Assembly (NCBI GenBank): GCA_905221375.1
Contig: CAJNCY010000006.1
Coordinates: forward strand, 1 to 64,000
Length of the DNA: 64,000 bases
Direction: 5' to 3'
DNA from: a bacterium
GTDB taxonomy: Bacteria > Bacillota > Bacilli > Lactobacillales > Streptococcaceae
Positions 50,301 through 59,288 of this stretch are shown in pieces. A program made the translations under genes and the position numbers. Within the stretch, counting starts at the first letter, position 1; every line of letters begins with the position of its first letter. The notes below the pieces were generated by a model, which saw only the letters and a program-made list of their open reading frames with translations, ran no database searches and was not told the origin of the DNA.

Positions 50301-50914
50301 AGAGGCTTGATTTGATTATCCAACTCGTAGATAATGTCTTCTAAACGGTCTAGATTATCCTGAGTTTGTTGCAGTTTACTTTCAGTTTCTTTTCTGCGAG
50401 TCTTGTATTTTAAAACTCCAGCAGCTTCTTCAAAAATAGCTCGGCGTTCCTCAGGCTTAGAATTAAAAATCTCCTCAACCTTCCCTTGGGAAATGATAGA
50501 GAAGGAATCTCGTCCCAAACCTGTATCCAAGAAAAGATCATGAATATCACGCAGACGGACTTTCTTGCCGTCAATCTTGTATTCGCTATCTCCACTACGA
50601 TAGATATGGCGTTCCACCCTAATTTCTTGGCCTGCATCCTTGATAAATCCGTCATTATTATCCAGAGTCACAACTACAGAAGCATAATTGAGCGGTTTAC
50701 GACTCTCTGTTCCGGCAAAGATGACATCTGGCATCTTGCCACCACGGAGACTCTTAACACTTGACTCCCCCAAGGCCCAACGAAGACTTTCTGTAATATT
50801 TGACTTTCCAGATCCATTGGGTCCAACAACTGCCGTCACACCTTGATCAAAGACGACCTTGGTCTTATCAGCAAAAGACTTGAATCCCTGAATTTCGATT
50901 TCCTTTAAATACAT
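47375..50914 (-). CDS. smc: Chromosome partition protein SMC
   Basis: A 1179-residue ABC-type ATPase that condenses and segregates the chromosome with ScpA and ScpB. Head Walker [10 protein letters not shown] (about 32-40), coiled coil (about 170-500), hinge (about 505-660, with [13 protein letters not shown] and RFVTLDG-type segments), second coiled coil (about 670-1000), and C-terminal head with [16 protein letters not shown] signature and [13 protein letters not shown]alker B. It follows rnc with a 10-bp overlap. Confidence 0.97.
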
Positions 50915-51603
50915 GAATCCAGCCCTTTCTCAACGGCATTTTTAGCAGCTTCCTGCTCTGCTAATTTCTTAGAACGACCTTGACCTTGACCAATGCTCTT
51001 ACCTTCGACAAGAACTTCTACATCAAAGACCTTATCGTGGGCAGGACCCGTTTCAGAAATCACCTGATAACGAATAGCCACATCGCCATTGACCTGAAGT
51101 AACTCTTGGAGATGGGTTTTGTAGTCTGTAATCATCTCAAATTCGCCTGCTTCAACCTTAGGAATCATGACTTGATAGATAAATTCCTTGACCTTGGCCA
51201 CATCCTTGTCCAAAAGAAGGGCACCAAGAAAGGCTTCAAAGGCATCACCAAGAATGGTATCACGATTGCGTCCACCAGACTTTTCTTCCCCTTTACCAAG
51301 TTTGATAAACTGATCAAACTGGCAATCACGCGCAAAACCAGCCAAACTTTCCTCGCGGACAATCATGGCACGGAGTTTAGACAAGTCACCCTCAGGCTTT
51401 TTAGGATATTTTTTATACAGATATTCTGAAATCAATAACTGTAGAACAGCGTCTCCTAAAAATTCCAAGCGTTCATTGTGTGAAATTTTTAAGAGGCGGT
51501 GCTCATTGGCATAACTCGTATGAGTAAAGGCAGTCTCCAGTAAATTTTTGTCTGCAAATTCGATTGCAAAATGGTTCTTTAGTACAGTTTGTAATTCTTT
51601 CAT
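50905..51603 (-). CDS. rnc: Ribonuclease III
   Basis: A 232-residue double-strand RNA endonuclease that processes rRNA and many mRNAs. The catalytic signature [12 protein letters not shown] (about 43-54) and [10 protein letters not shown] (about 115) are present, with a C-terminal double-stranded-RNA-binding domain (about 155-225). The extended -10 TGATATAAT at 51638-51646 region drives it. Followed by smc with 10-bp overlap, as in other Firmicutes. Confidence 0.96.
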
Positions 51604-51665
51604 ACCAACCTCTTTCTAACTGATAACAGTCCTTTTTATTATATCAAAAAAAGCCCCCTGAGTCA

Positions 51666-51727
51666 CTCTAAAACGGGACTGGAAGAGATTTGGGTATTCT
51701 TTAGAATAATGTTTTCAGTTTTAGAGG
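51666..51727. other. Inverted-repeat structure between rnc and tRNA-Arg
   Basis: CTCTAAAAC near 51667-51675 and GTTTTAGAG near 51718-51726 can pair, with an inner ATTCT/AGAAT hairpin. It is a non-coding stretch in the 321-bp gene-free interval between rnc and guaC. No known element is recognised. The short GTTTTAGAG similarity to type II CRISPR repeats is not supported further. Confidence 0.4.
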
Positions 51728-51746
51728 CAAATTTGGGGAAAGATAA

Positions 51747-51774
51747 AGAAAAAAGCCCTATTAAAGGCTTTTTT
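51747..51774 (-). terminator. tRNA-Arg terminator
   Basis: AAAAGCC pairs with GGCTTTT around CTATTAAA (51751-51772), followed on the minus strand by TTTTTCTTTATC. Confidence 0.75.
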
Positions 51775-51786
51775 AGGATGTTTACA

Positions 51787-51858
51787 TCCACCCTGAGGGA
51801 ATCGAACCCCCATCTCAAGAACCGGAATCTTACGTGATATCCATTACACTAAGGGTGG
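51787..51858 (-). tRNA. tRNA-Arg (anticodon CCG)
   Basis: 72-nt cloverleaf on the minus strand: acceptor CCACCCT with AGGGTGG, discriminator A, D arm GTGTAATGGATATCAC, anticodon loop TTCCGGT giving CCG, T arm GGGGGTTCGATTCCCTC. CCA not encoded. A single-tRNA unit with its own promoter and terminator. Confidence 0.95.
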
Positions 51859-51869
51859 AAACTTGTTTT

Positions 51870-51898
51870 ATTATAACAAAAATTTGCTCTAATAACAA
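51870..51898 (-). promoter_or_regulatory. tRNA-Arg promoter
   Basis: On the minus strand, -35 TTGTTA (51898-51893), 17-bp spacer, -10 TATAAT (51875-51870). Confidence 0.75.
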
Positions 51899-51924
51899 GT
51901 TTTTTTCTAGACGGATAGCCCGTC

Positions 51925-52911
51925 TTAGTGGGAAGCATCCCCATTCCAAATAGAGTTTTTCACGATAACATAATCAACGTGTTTAAGGTCAGCAACTTGA
52001 CGTCCACCTGCGTATGAAATAGCACTTTGAAGGTCTTGTTCCATCTCAGTTAAAGTGTCTTGTAGATGGCCTTTTGCAGGAAGCAAGATACGTTTGCCTT
52101 CCACATTTTTGTAAGCACCTTTTTGATATTGTGAGGCTGAACCGTAATATTCTTTGAACTGTTCACCATCGACTTCAATCGTTTTCCCTGGACTTTCGAT
52201 ATGTCCTGCAAAGAGGGAACCAATCATGACCATGCTAGCACCGAAACGGATAGACTTGGCAATATCACCGTGAGTACGAATTCCTCCATCAGCGATAATC
52301 GGTTTACGCGCAGCCTTAGCACACCAGCGTAGAGCAGCCAACTGCCAACCACCTGTACCAAAACCAGTCTTGACCTTGGTGATACAAACCTTACCAGGAC
52401 CGATACCAACCTTAGTAGCATCCGCACCAGCATTTTCAAGTTCACGCACAGCTTCTGGTGTTCCCACATTTCCAGCAATAACAAAAGTATCTGGCAATTC
52501 TTTCTTTATGTGTTGAATCATAGAAATTACGCTATCCGCATGACCATGGGCAATATCAATCGTGATGAACTCAGGAGCATCATCCTTGAGCTGGCTAACG
52601 AAATCATACTCATAATCCTTAACACCAACAGATATAGAAGCAATGAGCCCTTGATCGTGCATGCGTTTAATAAAAGGAATGCGTCCTGCCTCATCAAAAC
52701 GATGCATAATGTAGAAGTAACCACCTTTAGCCAGTTGCTCTGCTACATTTTCATCCAAAATAGTCTGCATATTAGCTGGCACAACAGGTAGTTTAAAGGT
52801 GTGCTTTCCTAGAGTGACACTTGTGTCCGCTTCTGCACGGCTTTTAATGACACATTTATTTGGAATCAATTGAATATCTTCGTAATCAAAAATTGGAAAT
52901 TCATTTAACAT
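51925..52911 (-). CDS. guaC: GMP reductase
   Basis: A 328-residue NADPH-dependent enzyme converting GMP to IMP, linking guanine and adenine nucleotide pools. Catalytic Cys is in [17 protein letters not shown] (near residue 175), IMP/GMP site residues in [19 protein letters not shown]. The closest relative by motif is the IMPDH/GMPR family, GuaC type 2, without CBS domains. No strong ribosome site is visible just before the ATG, and the leader is structured (see the separate leader feature). A small hairpin without a T tract (51909-51925) overlaps the gene end. Confidence 0.94.
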   Translation of the reverse strand: MLNEFPIFDYEDIQLIPNKCVIKSRAEADTSVTLGKHTFKLPVVPANMQTILDENVAEQLAKGGYFYIMHRFDEAGRIPFIKRMHDQGLIASISVGVKDYEYDFVSQLKDDAPEFITIDIAHGHADSVISMIQHIKKELPDTFVIAGNVGTPEAVRELENAGADATKVGIGPGKVCITKVKTGFGTGGWQLAALRWCAKAARKPIIADGGIRTHGDIAKSIRFGASMVMIGSLFAGHIESPGKTIEVDGEQFKEYYGSASQYQKGAYKNVEGKRILLPAKGHLQDTLTEMEQDLQSAISYAGGRQVADLKHVDYVIVKNSIWNGDASH

Positions 52912-52982
52912 ATAGATGTCTCTTTTCTTTTGTAATGACCTACCTATGCTCTCGCATCCCTACGTCTTTTCCGACGTTTCCT
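52912..52982 (-). other. Structured guaC leader of unknown type
   Basis: From the predicted transcription start near 52982, the leader contains hairpin ACGTC-GGAAAA-GACGT (52977-52962), then AGGG, then hairpin ATGC-GAGA-GCAT (52956-52945) with a GNRA loop, and then AGGTAGGTCATTAC before the coding region. It has no T-run, so any control would be at translation or stability. I do not recognise a known riboswitch class in it. Confidence 0.5.
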
Positions 52983-52988
52983 TAATTT

Positions 52989-53017
52989 ATTATAAACTAA
53001 AGTACAGTTTTTGTCAA
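52989..53017 (-). promoter_or_regulatory. guaC promoter
   Basis: On the minus strand, -35 TTGACA (53017-53012), 17-bp spacer, -10 TATAAT (52994-52989): both hexamers match consensus exactly. Confidence 0.85.
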
Positions 53018-53085
53018 ACAATGTTATAAAATTAAAAATATGGTTCGGAATTTACTTGTATAAATAACAAAAGAAAGAGGAGAGA

Positions 53086-54405
53086 TTATTTTCTCCCCAC
53101 TTCTTTAGTAATATTACTTTTAAATATTTCTTCGGAGTTTTCCATCATTTCACAAAATTCACTATAGGATGAAGACTCCTGAGGAATTTGGATAGACCAT
53201 TTCTTCAACAAAGCTCCATAACCTGCTAGCTTTCCTATCTCATTATCAACAACCTTGTCCCTACTCGGAAAAACAAGACCAGCCTTCTCAGCTTTCAAAA
53301 TATAAGAATAGGAAATCAGCTGGAATAAGTCCTCACGGTTGATTCCTTTTTCAGTCAATTCCAGTTTTTTATACTTAGCATCTAATACTATTTTAAGCTC
53401 TTCTTGATAAAAATCTGGATATACTTTTCTTTCACGATTAGAAAATACTGAAATACCGTCCGTCTTATCCTTATTTCTAGGATGTATGAAATCTTTTGGC
53501 AACAAGGTATGAACATATTCTTCCCAAAGCCAAGCAACATCAAAGAGAATGCCATGAATTTTTTGCTCTTGATATCCAAAACCGTGCTTTTCTCTGTTTA
53601 ATATCATCAGACAAAGTTCTTGTAACTTTCTGTACTCGTGAAAGTATGCATGACGTATAGGTTTAGATTGATTTCCCCGAATAATCTTAACACGATCAGC
53701 TAGTTTATAAGAAGGAGTTACCCGCACGATTTCTGCTACATTTTCACGACTAGCCAAGAGATTATCAAGAACCCCTTGACCAATGCTTTTCTGGTTCTTA
53801 ATGTATTCAATAGTGTGACGGACCAACTGCATGAGGGGATTATCATAGGTGAACTCTCTCGTTGTGTAGGCAATATTTCCCGTGAAAGGAAGGTTTTTCT
53901 TGAGATGGTTTCTTACATCAATCACTCCCTTAACATGAGTGTCATTATGAGAAAATCTCTGGTATTCCTTATAAAGACCTTTTCGAATTGCAGCTTGTAG
54001 ATACTTAGGGAAGAGATACATCAAAAGTTGATAAAGCCTCTCTTCAAGAGACAAAGCAACATCTAAACTAGTGAGATTGATATGAAGAACCTTGTGTAAG
54101 AGATAATGCAAAAAATGGTCATTACTCTCATCAGAAAAGCGAGAGGCAATTGTTAATCTTTCCTGACCACACCCCAGAAAACCAACCACATTTCCAGTCT
54201 TGATTTTCTGATTAACTGTTTCAAAGATTTTTTGGTCCTTCTCTAAGTCAGGAGAATTTTTCAAATCATTTGGAAAAATAAAGATATTGTCCTCTTTAGA
54301 AAGGTTATCTAGTGTTCTATCAAGAAGTGCTTGACTTAGTTTGGGATATTCTGCGACAAAGCCTTCCTTAGCAATTCTATGCTGATTATCAGTTATCCGC
54401 ATCAT
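53086..54405 (-). CDS. mcrC: McrC-like component of a type IV restriction system
   Basis: A 439-residue protein with the McrC pattern: N-terminal region binding McrB, then a C-terminal PD-(D/E)xK nuclease with KVYPDFYQE and VLDAKYKKLE (about residues 335-355) that would bear the metal-binding Asp and Lys. It cleaves DNA bearing modified cytosines when McrB translocates. The start is ambiguous among closely spaced ATGs (54405 and 54402 here); it overlaps mcrB by 17 bp and is translationally coupled. Low GC. Confidence 0.85.
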   Translation of the reverse strand: MMRITDNQHRIAKEGFVAEYPKLSQALLDRTLDNLSKEDNIFIFPNDLKNSPDLEKDQKIFETVNQKIKTGNVVGFLGCGQERLTIASRFSDESNDHFLHYLLHKVLHINLTSLDVALSLEERLYQLLMYLFPKYLQAAIRKGLYKEYQRFSHNDTHVKGVIDVRNHLKKNLPFTGNIAYTTREFTYDNPLMQLVRHTIEYIKNQKSIGQGVLDNLLASRENVAEIVRVTPSYKLADRVKIIRGNQSKPIRHAYFHEYRKLQELCLMILNREKHGFGYQEQKIHGILFDVAWLWEEYVHTLLPKDFIHPRNKDKTDGISVFSNRERKVYPDFYQEELKIVLDAKYKKLELTEKGINREDLFQLISYSYILKAEKAGLVFPSRDKVVDNEIGKLAGYGALLKKWSIQIPQESSSYSEFCEMMENSEEIFKSNITKEVGRK

Positions 54406-56059
54406 CGTCTTCATCGCCTTCATGGTCATCAGCTACTGCCTGATCTTTTTGCTCATTCTTTGTCAGATCAAATGCTTTTTTCAATGTACCCAGAGTTTCA
54501 GCCTCTTCATAAGAACCTCGTAAGTAATCTTCCAAAAGCGGTTTGAGGTAATCAGACCAAAGTAATTCATAATCATAATCCAACTCTTTTAAATTACGGA
54601 AATAACTTGGTCCGATATGATAATGACTGTTTAACTCCTGAACGTTTTCAATAGCAGCGTTCAAGTTTCTTAAACGTTTTTTCGCTTCTTCCTCATGTCC
54701 ATCTAGTTCGTTATCTAGAATGTATAACTGGCTTTCAGCAGTAACTTCAACAAAACGGAAACGACGGCGCATAGCAAAATCAAAGGTGTCCACTGAACGG
54801 TCAATATCATTCATAGTTCCGATAATATAGACATTTTCAGGGATATAAAATTTCTCATTAGTCTCATGTAAATTAGCATACTGAGTAGAAACACATCCCT
54901 TTTCACCACGATAGCCAGGGTCAATAGAGAAAAAGAGTTCACCAAAAATCTTAGAAATCTCACCACGATTAATCTCATCGATAATGAAAACGAATTTCTT
55001 GTCTGTTTCAACCTCTTCTGGAGAAATATAGTCTTTCAAAGCAAATCTTTTCTTTAAAGTTTCAAGGACTTTTTTTCCTTGGTTATGATAATAGGGCTGT
55101 TTCAGATAGTTTTCATCTTTATATAGTTCATAAACATAAGATTTTGTTAAGACAGTTCCTTGGGATTTAGTTTCATAATTGATATTAAAATTATTTCGAC
55201 TATTTACTGTTAGATAGGAAAATTCTGTCAAATATTCTTTTTCATCTCTGTTATTTACATACTCAAGATAAAGATCCCAAGCTTCATCAAAATTATCTTG
55301 ACCTCCAATCTTCTTAGAATCTATAGCATTCTGACAAAACTTCTTAAAAATACCATCTTGTAATTTAAACTCGATAGCTCCATCCCCATTGGATACTGGG
55401 CGCAAACCCTCGACAAAATCCGTGTAGTCATACGAAGGATGAAACTGAACAAAGCCGATTTGATCTTCGTTGCCATCCGTTAATTCTTTAGCAATTTCTT
55501 TAGCAAGATAAGTTTTTCCCGTGCCAGGAGCACCGCGGAGGATGAGGTTTTTGGATTTTCTTAATTTATCTAAATAATCGTTAATATTTTTATTCATAAC
55601 AACCTTCTCTATATTTTTTCTGTATGTACCATTTAGAATAGATTTATACAAATTGATACGTTCTGAATTTCTATCCCAGTTGATGGTTTGTCTTGCACCT
55701 TTTTTACCTTGGTATTCCCATCCACCATCTACTTTCAACCAATTAACACCAATACAATGTTTAAACTCTGTTTTTGTTTCATCAAAGTAATATGTTTTCA
55801 CACATTGTCCAATACCCAAAATTTTGTTAAATCCTGAGGTAGCTATTATATAATCATTTATTTTTATGTCATGTGCAAACTTCCAAATAAATAAATTTCT
55901 CTGCTTTCCTTGCTTCAATTCTTCAGGATTATTGTAATCTAAAATATTAGATAAATTAGAATCAAAATCTATACAAGCTATATTTTCTTCTTTAAATAAA
56001 GACCAAACTTTTCCACCTCCTCCTGCAACTATCATCCAATAATTTAATTTTTCTTCCAT
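54389..56059 (-). CDS. mcrB: McrB-like AAA+ GTPase of a type IV restriction system
   Basis: A 556-residue protein. The C-terminal AAA+ domain has Walker A GAPGTGKT (residues 176-183), Walker B FVFIIDEINRGEI (about 355), and the McrB-specific MNDIDRSVDTFDFAMRRRF (about 415). McrB uses GTP, binds McrC, and forms rings. The N-terminal 1-150 differs from E. coli McrB; WMIVAGGGGKVWSLFKEENIACIDF and LGIGQCVKTYYFD suggest an EVE/PUA-like modified-base reader (inference). It precedes mcrC. Confidence 0.87.
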   Translation of the reverse strand: MEEKLNYWMIVAGGGGKVWSLFKEENIACIDFDSNLSNILDYNNPEELKQGKQRNLFIWKFAHDIKINDYIIATSGFNKILGIGQCVKTYYFDETKTEFKHCIGVNWLKVDGGWEYQGKKGARQTINWDRNSERINLYKSILNGTYRKNIEKVVMNKNINDYLDKLRKSKNLILRGAPGTGKTYLAKEIAKELTDGNEDQIGFVQFHPSYDYTDFVEGLRPVSNGDGAIEFKLQDGIFKKFCQNAIDSKKIGGQDNFDEAWDLYLEYVNNRDEKEYLTEFSYLTVNSRNNFNINYETKSQGTVLTKSYVYELYKDENYLKQPYYHNQGKKVLETLKKRFALKDYISPEEVETDKKFVFIIDEINRGEISKIFGELFFSIDPGYRGEKGCVSTQYANLHETNEKFYIPENVYIIGTMNDIDRSVDTFDFAMRRRFRFVEVTAESQLYILDNELDGHEEEAKKRLRNLNAAIENVQELNSHYHIGPSYFRNLKELDYDYELLWSDYLKPLLEDYLRGSYEEAETLGTLKKAFDLTKNEQKDQAVADDHEGDEDDDADN

Positions 56060-56162
56060 TTTGTAGCTCCATTTTCATATTATAGGCTAGTTAGTATTTA
56101 ATATTTCAAAGCTCTATTTCACATATAGAATATCACATCTATATAAAAAAGAAAAGAAATTC

Positions 56163-56215
56163 TAAAGAAAAGTCCAGTGTTAGGAGCTTTAATGTCTCTT
56201 AACGCTAGACTTCTT
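56163..56215 (-). terminator. Terminator of the leu operon
   Basis: On the minus strand AGTCTAGCGTTAAGAG (56215-56200) pairs with CTCCTAACACTGGACT with two mismatches, followed by TTTCTTTAG. It ends the leftward leu operon; the interval to mcrB (56060-56222) holds nothing else recognised. Confidence 0.65.
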
Positions 56216-56222
56216 CTACATT

Positions 56223-57002
56223 CTAATAATACTCTCCCTGACGGTAGTCCCATGAGTTAAAGGTGTCTGACAGGTGCATCATAATCTTATCAATGTCAAG
56301 CCCTTTGCGGATTACAACTGGAGCTGGTGAAGTTGAACGTGCTCCTCCTTGTTCTGGGATGAGTTTACCGTCTTTATCGACCATTGATACCATCACACCT
56401 TGCTCATAACGAGTTTCAATCGTTTTGTCAGGTTGGATTGATGCTACATAGTCGTCTGCTTCAATGACAAGGTCCACTGCTCCTTCGATACGTTCTCCGA
56501 TACCTTCAACCTTACCACGGTTTCCTTTTCCAGATGGGTTTGCAGATGAGGCATAGACCATCTTGCCTTCTTCCCAAAGTTTGGCAGCTAATTGTTCACC
56601 AGCTTTCCCAAACTTGATAACAAAACAGCTAGTACCACGCACGTCAGTCATAAGTTCTTCACGGCCATCACCGTATGCTTTGAGTTTCTCAAAGGCTTCT
56701 GGTTTCCAAGGAAGGATACAACCAAGAAGAATATCTTCATCCCAATGTTTTTGGTAAAAGGCTTCAATTTCTGGGTTAAGTTGTGCTAAAGCGCGAAGCT
56801 CATCCATGCTACCGCAGAGAACAACACCTGGTTTGTTACGATTACGTTCTTTGGCTGCGAACTTACGCTCAAGTCCTGCCTTGTCGCTAGTCATGATGAT
56901 GTAACCAACTTTAGTAGGACAAACGATACATCCGCCTTCACCTTTTAAAATGTCATAGCCTTCTTGTGAAAGTGTTCCGTTCCATTGAATGTGTTTTGTC
57001 AT
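56223..57002 (-). CDS. Sua5/YrdC/YwlC-family protein (second copy)
   Basis: A 259-residue protein with a YrdC fold: N-terminal CPTKVGYIIMTSD, KERNRNKPGVVLC instead of the usual KRRP..., and SSANPSGKGNRGK as the GPSAN-like motif. The C-terminal 60 residues are unusual. It is distinct from the tsaC-like gene at 6316-6918 and its function is unknown; possibly a carbamoyl-transferase-like enzyme or a divergent TsaC paralogue. It is placed at the end of the leucine operon, 27 bp after leuD, so it may be cotranscribed. Confidence 0.7.
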   Translation of the reverse strand: MTKHIQWNGTLSQEGYDILKGEGGCIVCPTKVGYIIMTSDKAGLERKFAAKERNRNKPGVVLCGSMDELRALAQLNPEIEAFYQKHWDEDILLGCILPWKPEAFEKLKAYGDGREELMTDVRGTSCFVIKFGKAGEQLAAKLWEEGKMVYASSANPSGKGNRGKVEGIGERIEGAVDLVIEADDYVASIQPDKTIETRYEQGVMVSMVDKDGKLIPEQGGARSTSPAPVVIRKGLDIDKIMMHLSDTFNSWDYRQGEYY

Positions 57003-57029
57003 AGTTCTATATTTCCTTTTCTATTTTTT

Positions 57030-57623
57030 CTAATCCTGCCAGTAGGCTGGTCGTTGTTTTTCATATGCAGCAATCAAGTCTTCATACTGCAAGGTAATAC
57101 CGATATCATCTAAACCATTTAAGAGTTTATGTTTCCATTCGCTATCAATTTCAAAAGTGAATTCTCCAACTGGTGAGATGATTTTTTGTTGTTCCAAGTC
57201 CACAGTTACCTGGTCGGTTGGTTTTAGCTGGGCTAGTTTCTCTCTAACCTCTCTAGGCTGAACAATAGGTAACATGCTATTATTGAGTTCATTATTGTAA
57301 TGAATGTCACCGAAAGACCCTGCAATCACAACCTTAAAACCATAGTCTGCTAGAGCCCAAGCAGCGTGTTCCCTCGAAGAACCTGCCCCAAAGTTATCCC
57401 CTGAGATGAGAATACTGGCTTTTCGATATTCAGGTCGGTTAAAGACAAAGTCTGGATCCTCAGTATACTTGTCATCTAGATAACGCCAAGCATACATAAG
57501 GTACTTACCAAAGCCTTTTTTATCAATCAACTTGAGAAACTGCTTAGGTAGGATTTGATCGGTATCGATGTTATCATTCATGAGAGGAACGGTCGTTCCC
57601 GTATAAACTGTAAATTTCTCCAT
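57030..57623 (-). CDS. leuD: 3-isopropylmalate dehydratase small subunit
   Basis: A 197-residue swivel-domain subunit of isopropylmalate isomerase. N-terminal [19 protein letters not shown], and [17 protein letters not shown] (about 76-92) with the substrate-binding motif. Full length. It follows leuC with 9 bp between. Confidence 0.96.
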   Translation of the reverse strand: MEKFTVYTGTTVPLMNDNIDTDQILPKQFLKLIDKKGFGKYLMYAWRYLDDKYTEDPDFVFNRPEYRKASILISGDNFGAGSSREHAAWALADYGFKVVIAGSFGDIHYNNELNNSMLPIVQPREVREKLAQLKPTDQVTVDLEQQKIISPVGEFTFEIDSEWKHKLLNGLDDIGITLQYEDLIAAYEKQRPAYWQD

Positions 57624-57632
57624 ATCCTCTCC

Positions 57633-59015
57633 TTACTGGGCTTCTGGCATTTGCCGAACATCTACAAAGCGCCCTGCAATAGCTGCCGCAGCTGCCATGG
57701 CTGGACTACAGAGATGAGTCTTAGCGCCAAAGCCTTGTCTATCTTCAAAGTTGCGGTTGCTGGTTGAGGCGCAGTGAACGCCATCTGGAACCTTGTCAGG
57801 ATTCATCCCCAGACACATGGAGCAACCAGGGTCTCTCCACTCAAAGCCAGCATCTATAAAAACCTTATCCAAACCCAACTTCTCAGCAGCTCGTTTGACA
57901 GGACGAGAGCCTGGAACCACGATAGCCGTTAAGTTGGGTGCTATTTTCTTCCCTTTAACAAATCGCGCAGCCAGTTGCAAGTCGCTGAGACGAGCATTGG
58001 TACAAGAACCGATAAAGATATAGCCTAGTTCAATATCTGCTGGCTTTTGACCTGGTTCCAAATCCATATAATTGTAGGCTCGCTCATCATTCATATCCTT
58101 AATTTCTGGGAAGCTACTGTCAAAGTCAACACCCATAGCAGGATTGGTTCCCCAGGTCACCATAGGAGCCAAGTCTGAGACATCCATCCGGATAACCTTA
58201 TCATAAACAGCATCCTCATCGCTGACAAGCGTCTTCCAGTCAGCAACTGCGTCCTCGAAAGCTTCGGGAACGCATTCTCGTCCCTTGAGATAATCATAGG
58301 TGGTTTGGTCCGGATTCATGATTCCCATCTTGGATCCAAACTCGATGGACATATTGCAGATGGTCATTCGCTCTTCCATGCTCAGTGCAGCAATTGCCTG
58401 TCCACGATATTCCACCACATAGCCAACACCACAGGCAACGCCGTACTTGGCAATCAAGGCTAAAATGTAATCCTTGGAATAAACTCCCTTTTGAGGAACT
58501 CCAGTGAATTCAACCAACATTTTCTTAGGTTTAACCTGCCAGAGGGTCTGGGTAGCGAAGACATGCTCAACCTCACTAGTCCCAATCCCAAAGGCGATGG
58601 CTCCGAAAGCTCCGTGAGTTGCTGTGTGACTGTCTCCACAGACGATGAATTTTCCTGGTTGGGTCCGTCCTGTCTCTGGACCAACCATGTGAACGATCCC
58701 CTGTTTTTCAGAACCGTGGGCAGCATGTTCGATCCCAAATTCCTCAACATTTTCAGCTAACTTATCAATTTGCGCCTTGGAAATGACATCTCGAATATCG
58801 TAGATATTGACCGTCGGGACATTGTGGTCAAAGGTTCCAAATGTCAAGTCTGGTCGTCTCAATCTACGACCTGCGTCTCGTAATCCTTGAAAAGCCTGAG
58901 GACTGGTCACCTCGTGGATATAGTGCTGGTCCACATACATGAGTTGGGGCTGCCCCTCTTCTCCTGTGATGACATGGCGGTCCCATAATTTATCAAAAAT
59001 CGATTTTCCTGCCAT
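57633..59015 (-). CDS. leuC: 3-isopropylmalate dehydratase large subunit
   Basis: A 460-residue aconitase-family subunit that isomerises 2- to 3-isopropylmalate with leuD. The [4Fe-4S] Cys ligands are in [11 protein letters not shown] (about 347) and [12 protein letters not shown] (about 407-416). The motif [12 protein letters not shown] (about 131) is present. Intact, in contrast with the degraded leucine loci reported for some streptococci. Confidence 0.96.
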   Translation of the reverse strand: MAGKSIFDKLWDRHVITGEEGQPQLMYVDQHYIHEVTSPQAFQGLRDAGRRLRRPDLTFGTFDHNVPTVNIYDIRDVISKAQIDKLAENVEEFGIEHAAHGSEKQGIVHMVGPETGRTQPGKFIVCGDSHTATHGAFGAIAFGIGTSEVEHVFATQTLWQVKPKKMLVEFTGVPQKGVYSKDYILALIAKYGVACGVGYVVEYRGQAIAALSMEERMTICNMSIEFGSKMGIMNPDQTTYDYLKGRECVPEAFEDAVADWKTLVSDEDAVYDKVIRMDVSDLAPMVTWGTNPAMGVDFDSSFPEIKDMNDERAYNYMDLEPGQKPADIELGYIFIGSCTNARLSDLQLAARFVKGKKIAPNLTAIVVPGSRPVKRAAEKLGLDKVFIDAGFEWRDPGCSMCLGMNPDKVPDGVHCASTSNRNFEDRQGFGAKTHLCSPAMAAAAAIAGRFVDVRQMPEAQ

Positions 59016-59018
59016 CCA

Positions 59019-59288
59019 TTACCTCCAAATAAAATATAAGGCTACTAGTGTGGACACCATCCCGAGAAACCAAACTGTTTTAAAATACCATTTTCGAGTC
59101 TTGTGGTGAAAGATGATTCCTGCTAGCCAAGCACCAAAACCACCAAAAGCAAAGGCTAAAATAAGTAAGATTTTCTCAGGGATGCGCCAAGCTCTTCTCC
59201 TTGCCTTAGATTTGTCAATGCCATAAATCACGAAAATGATGACATTCCAAATCAAAAGGACTAGAGTAATTTTTTCGTCTAACTTCAT
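59019..59288 (-). CDS. DUF1294 membrane protein
   Basis: An 89-residue protein with two to three membrane segments and a DUF1294 pattern (YGIDKSKARRRAWRIPEKILL, then FGGFGAWLAGIIFHHKTRK). Function unknown. It sits between leuB and leuC in the leucine operon (overlap 4 bp with leuB end, 3-bp gap to leuC), so it is cotranscribed. Confidence 0.8.
   Translation of the reverse strand: MKLDEKITLVLLIWNVIIFVIYGIDKSKARRRAWRIPEKILLILAFAFGGFGAWLAGIIFHHKTRKWYFKTVWFLGMVSTLVALYFIWR

Noticed and set aside
51666..51727. CRISPR repeat or tracrRNA fragment (GTTTTAGAG)
   Set aside because: Only nine bases match the type II repeat start, with no repeat-spacer pattern or cas gene in the window.
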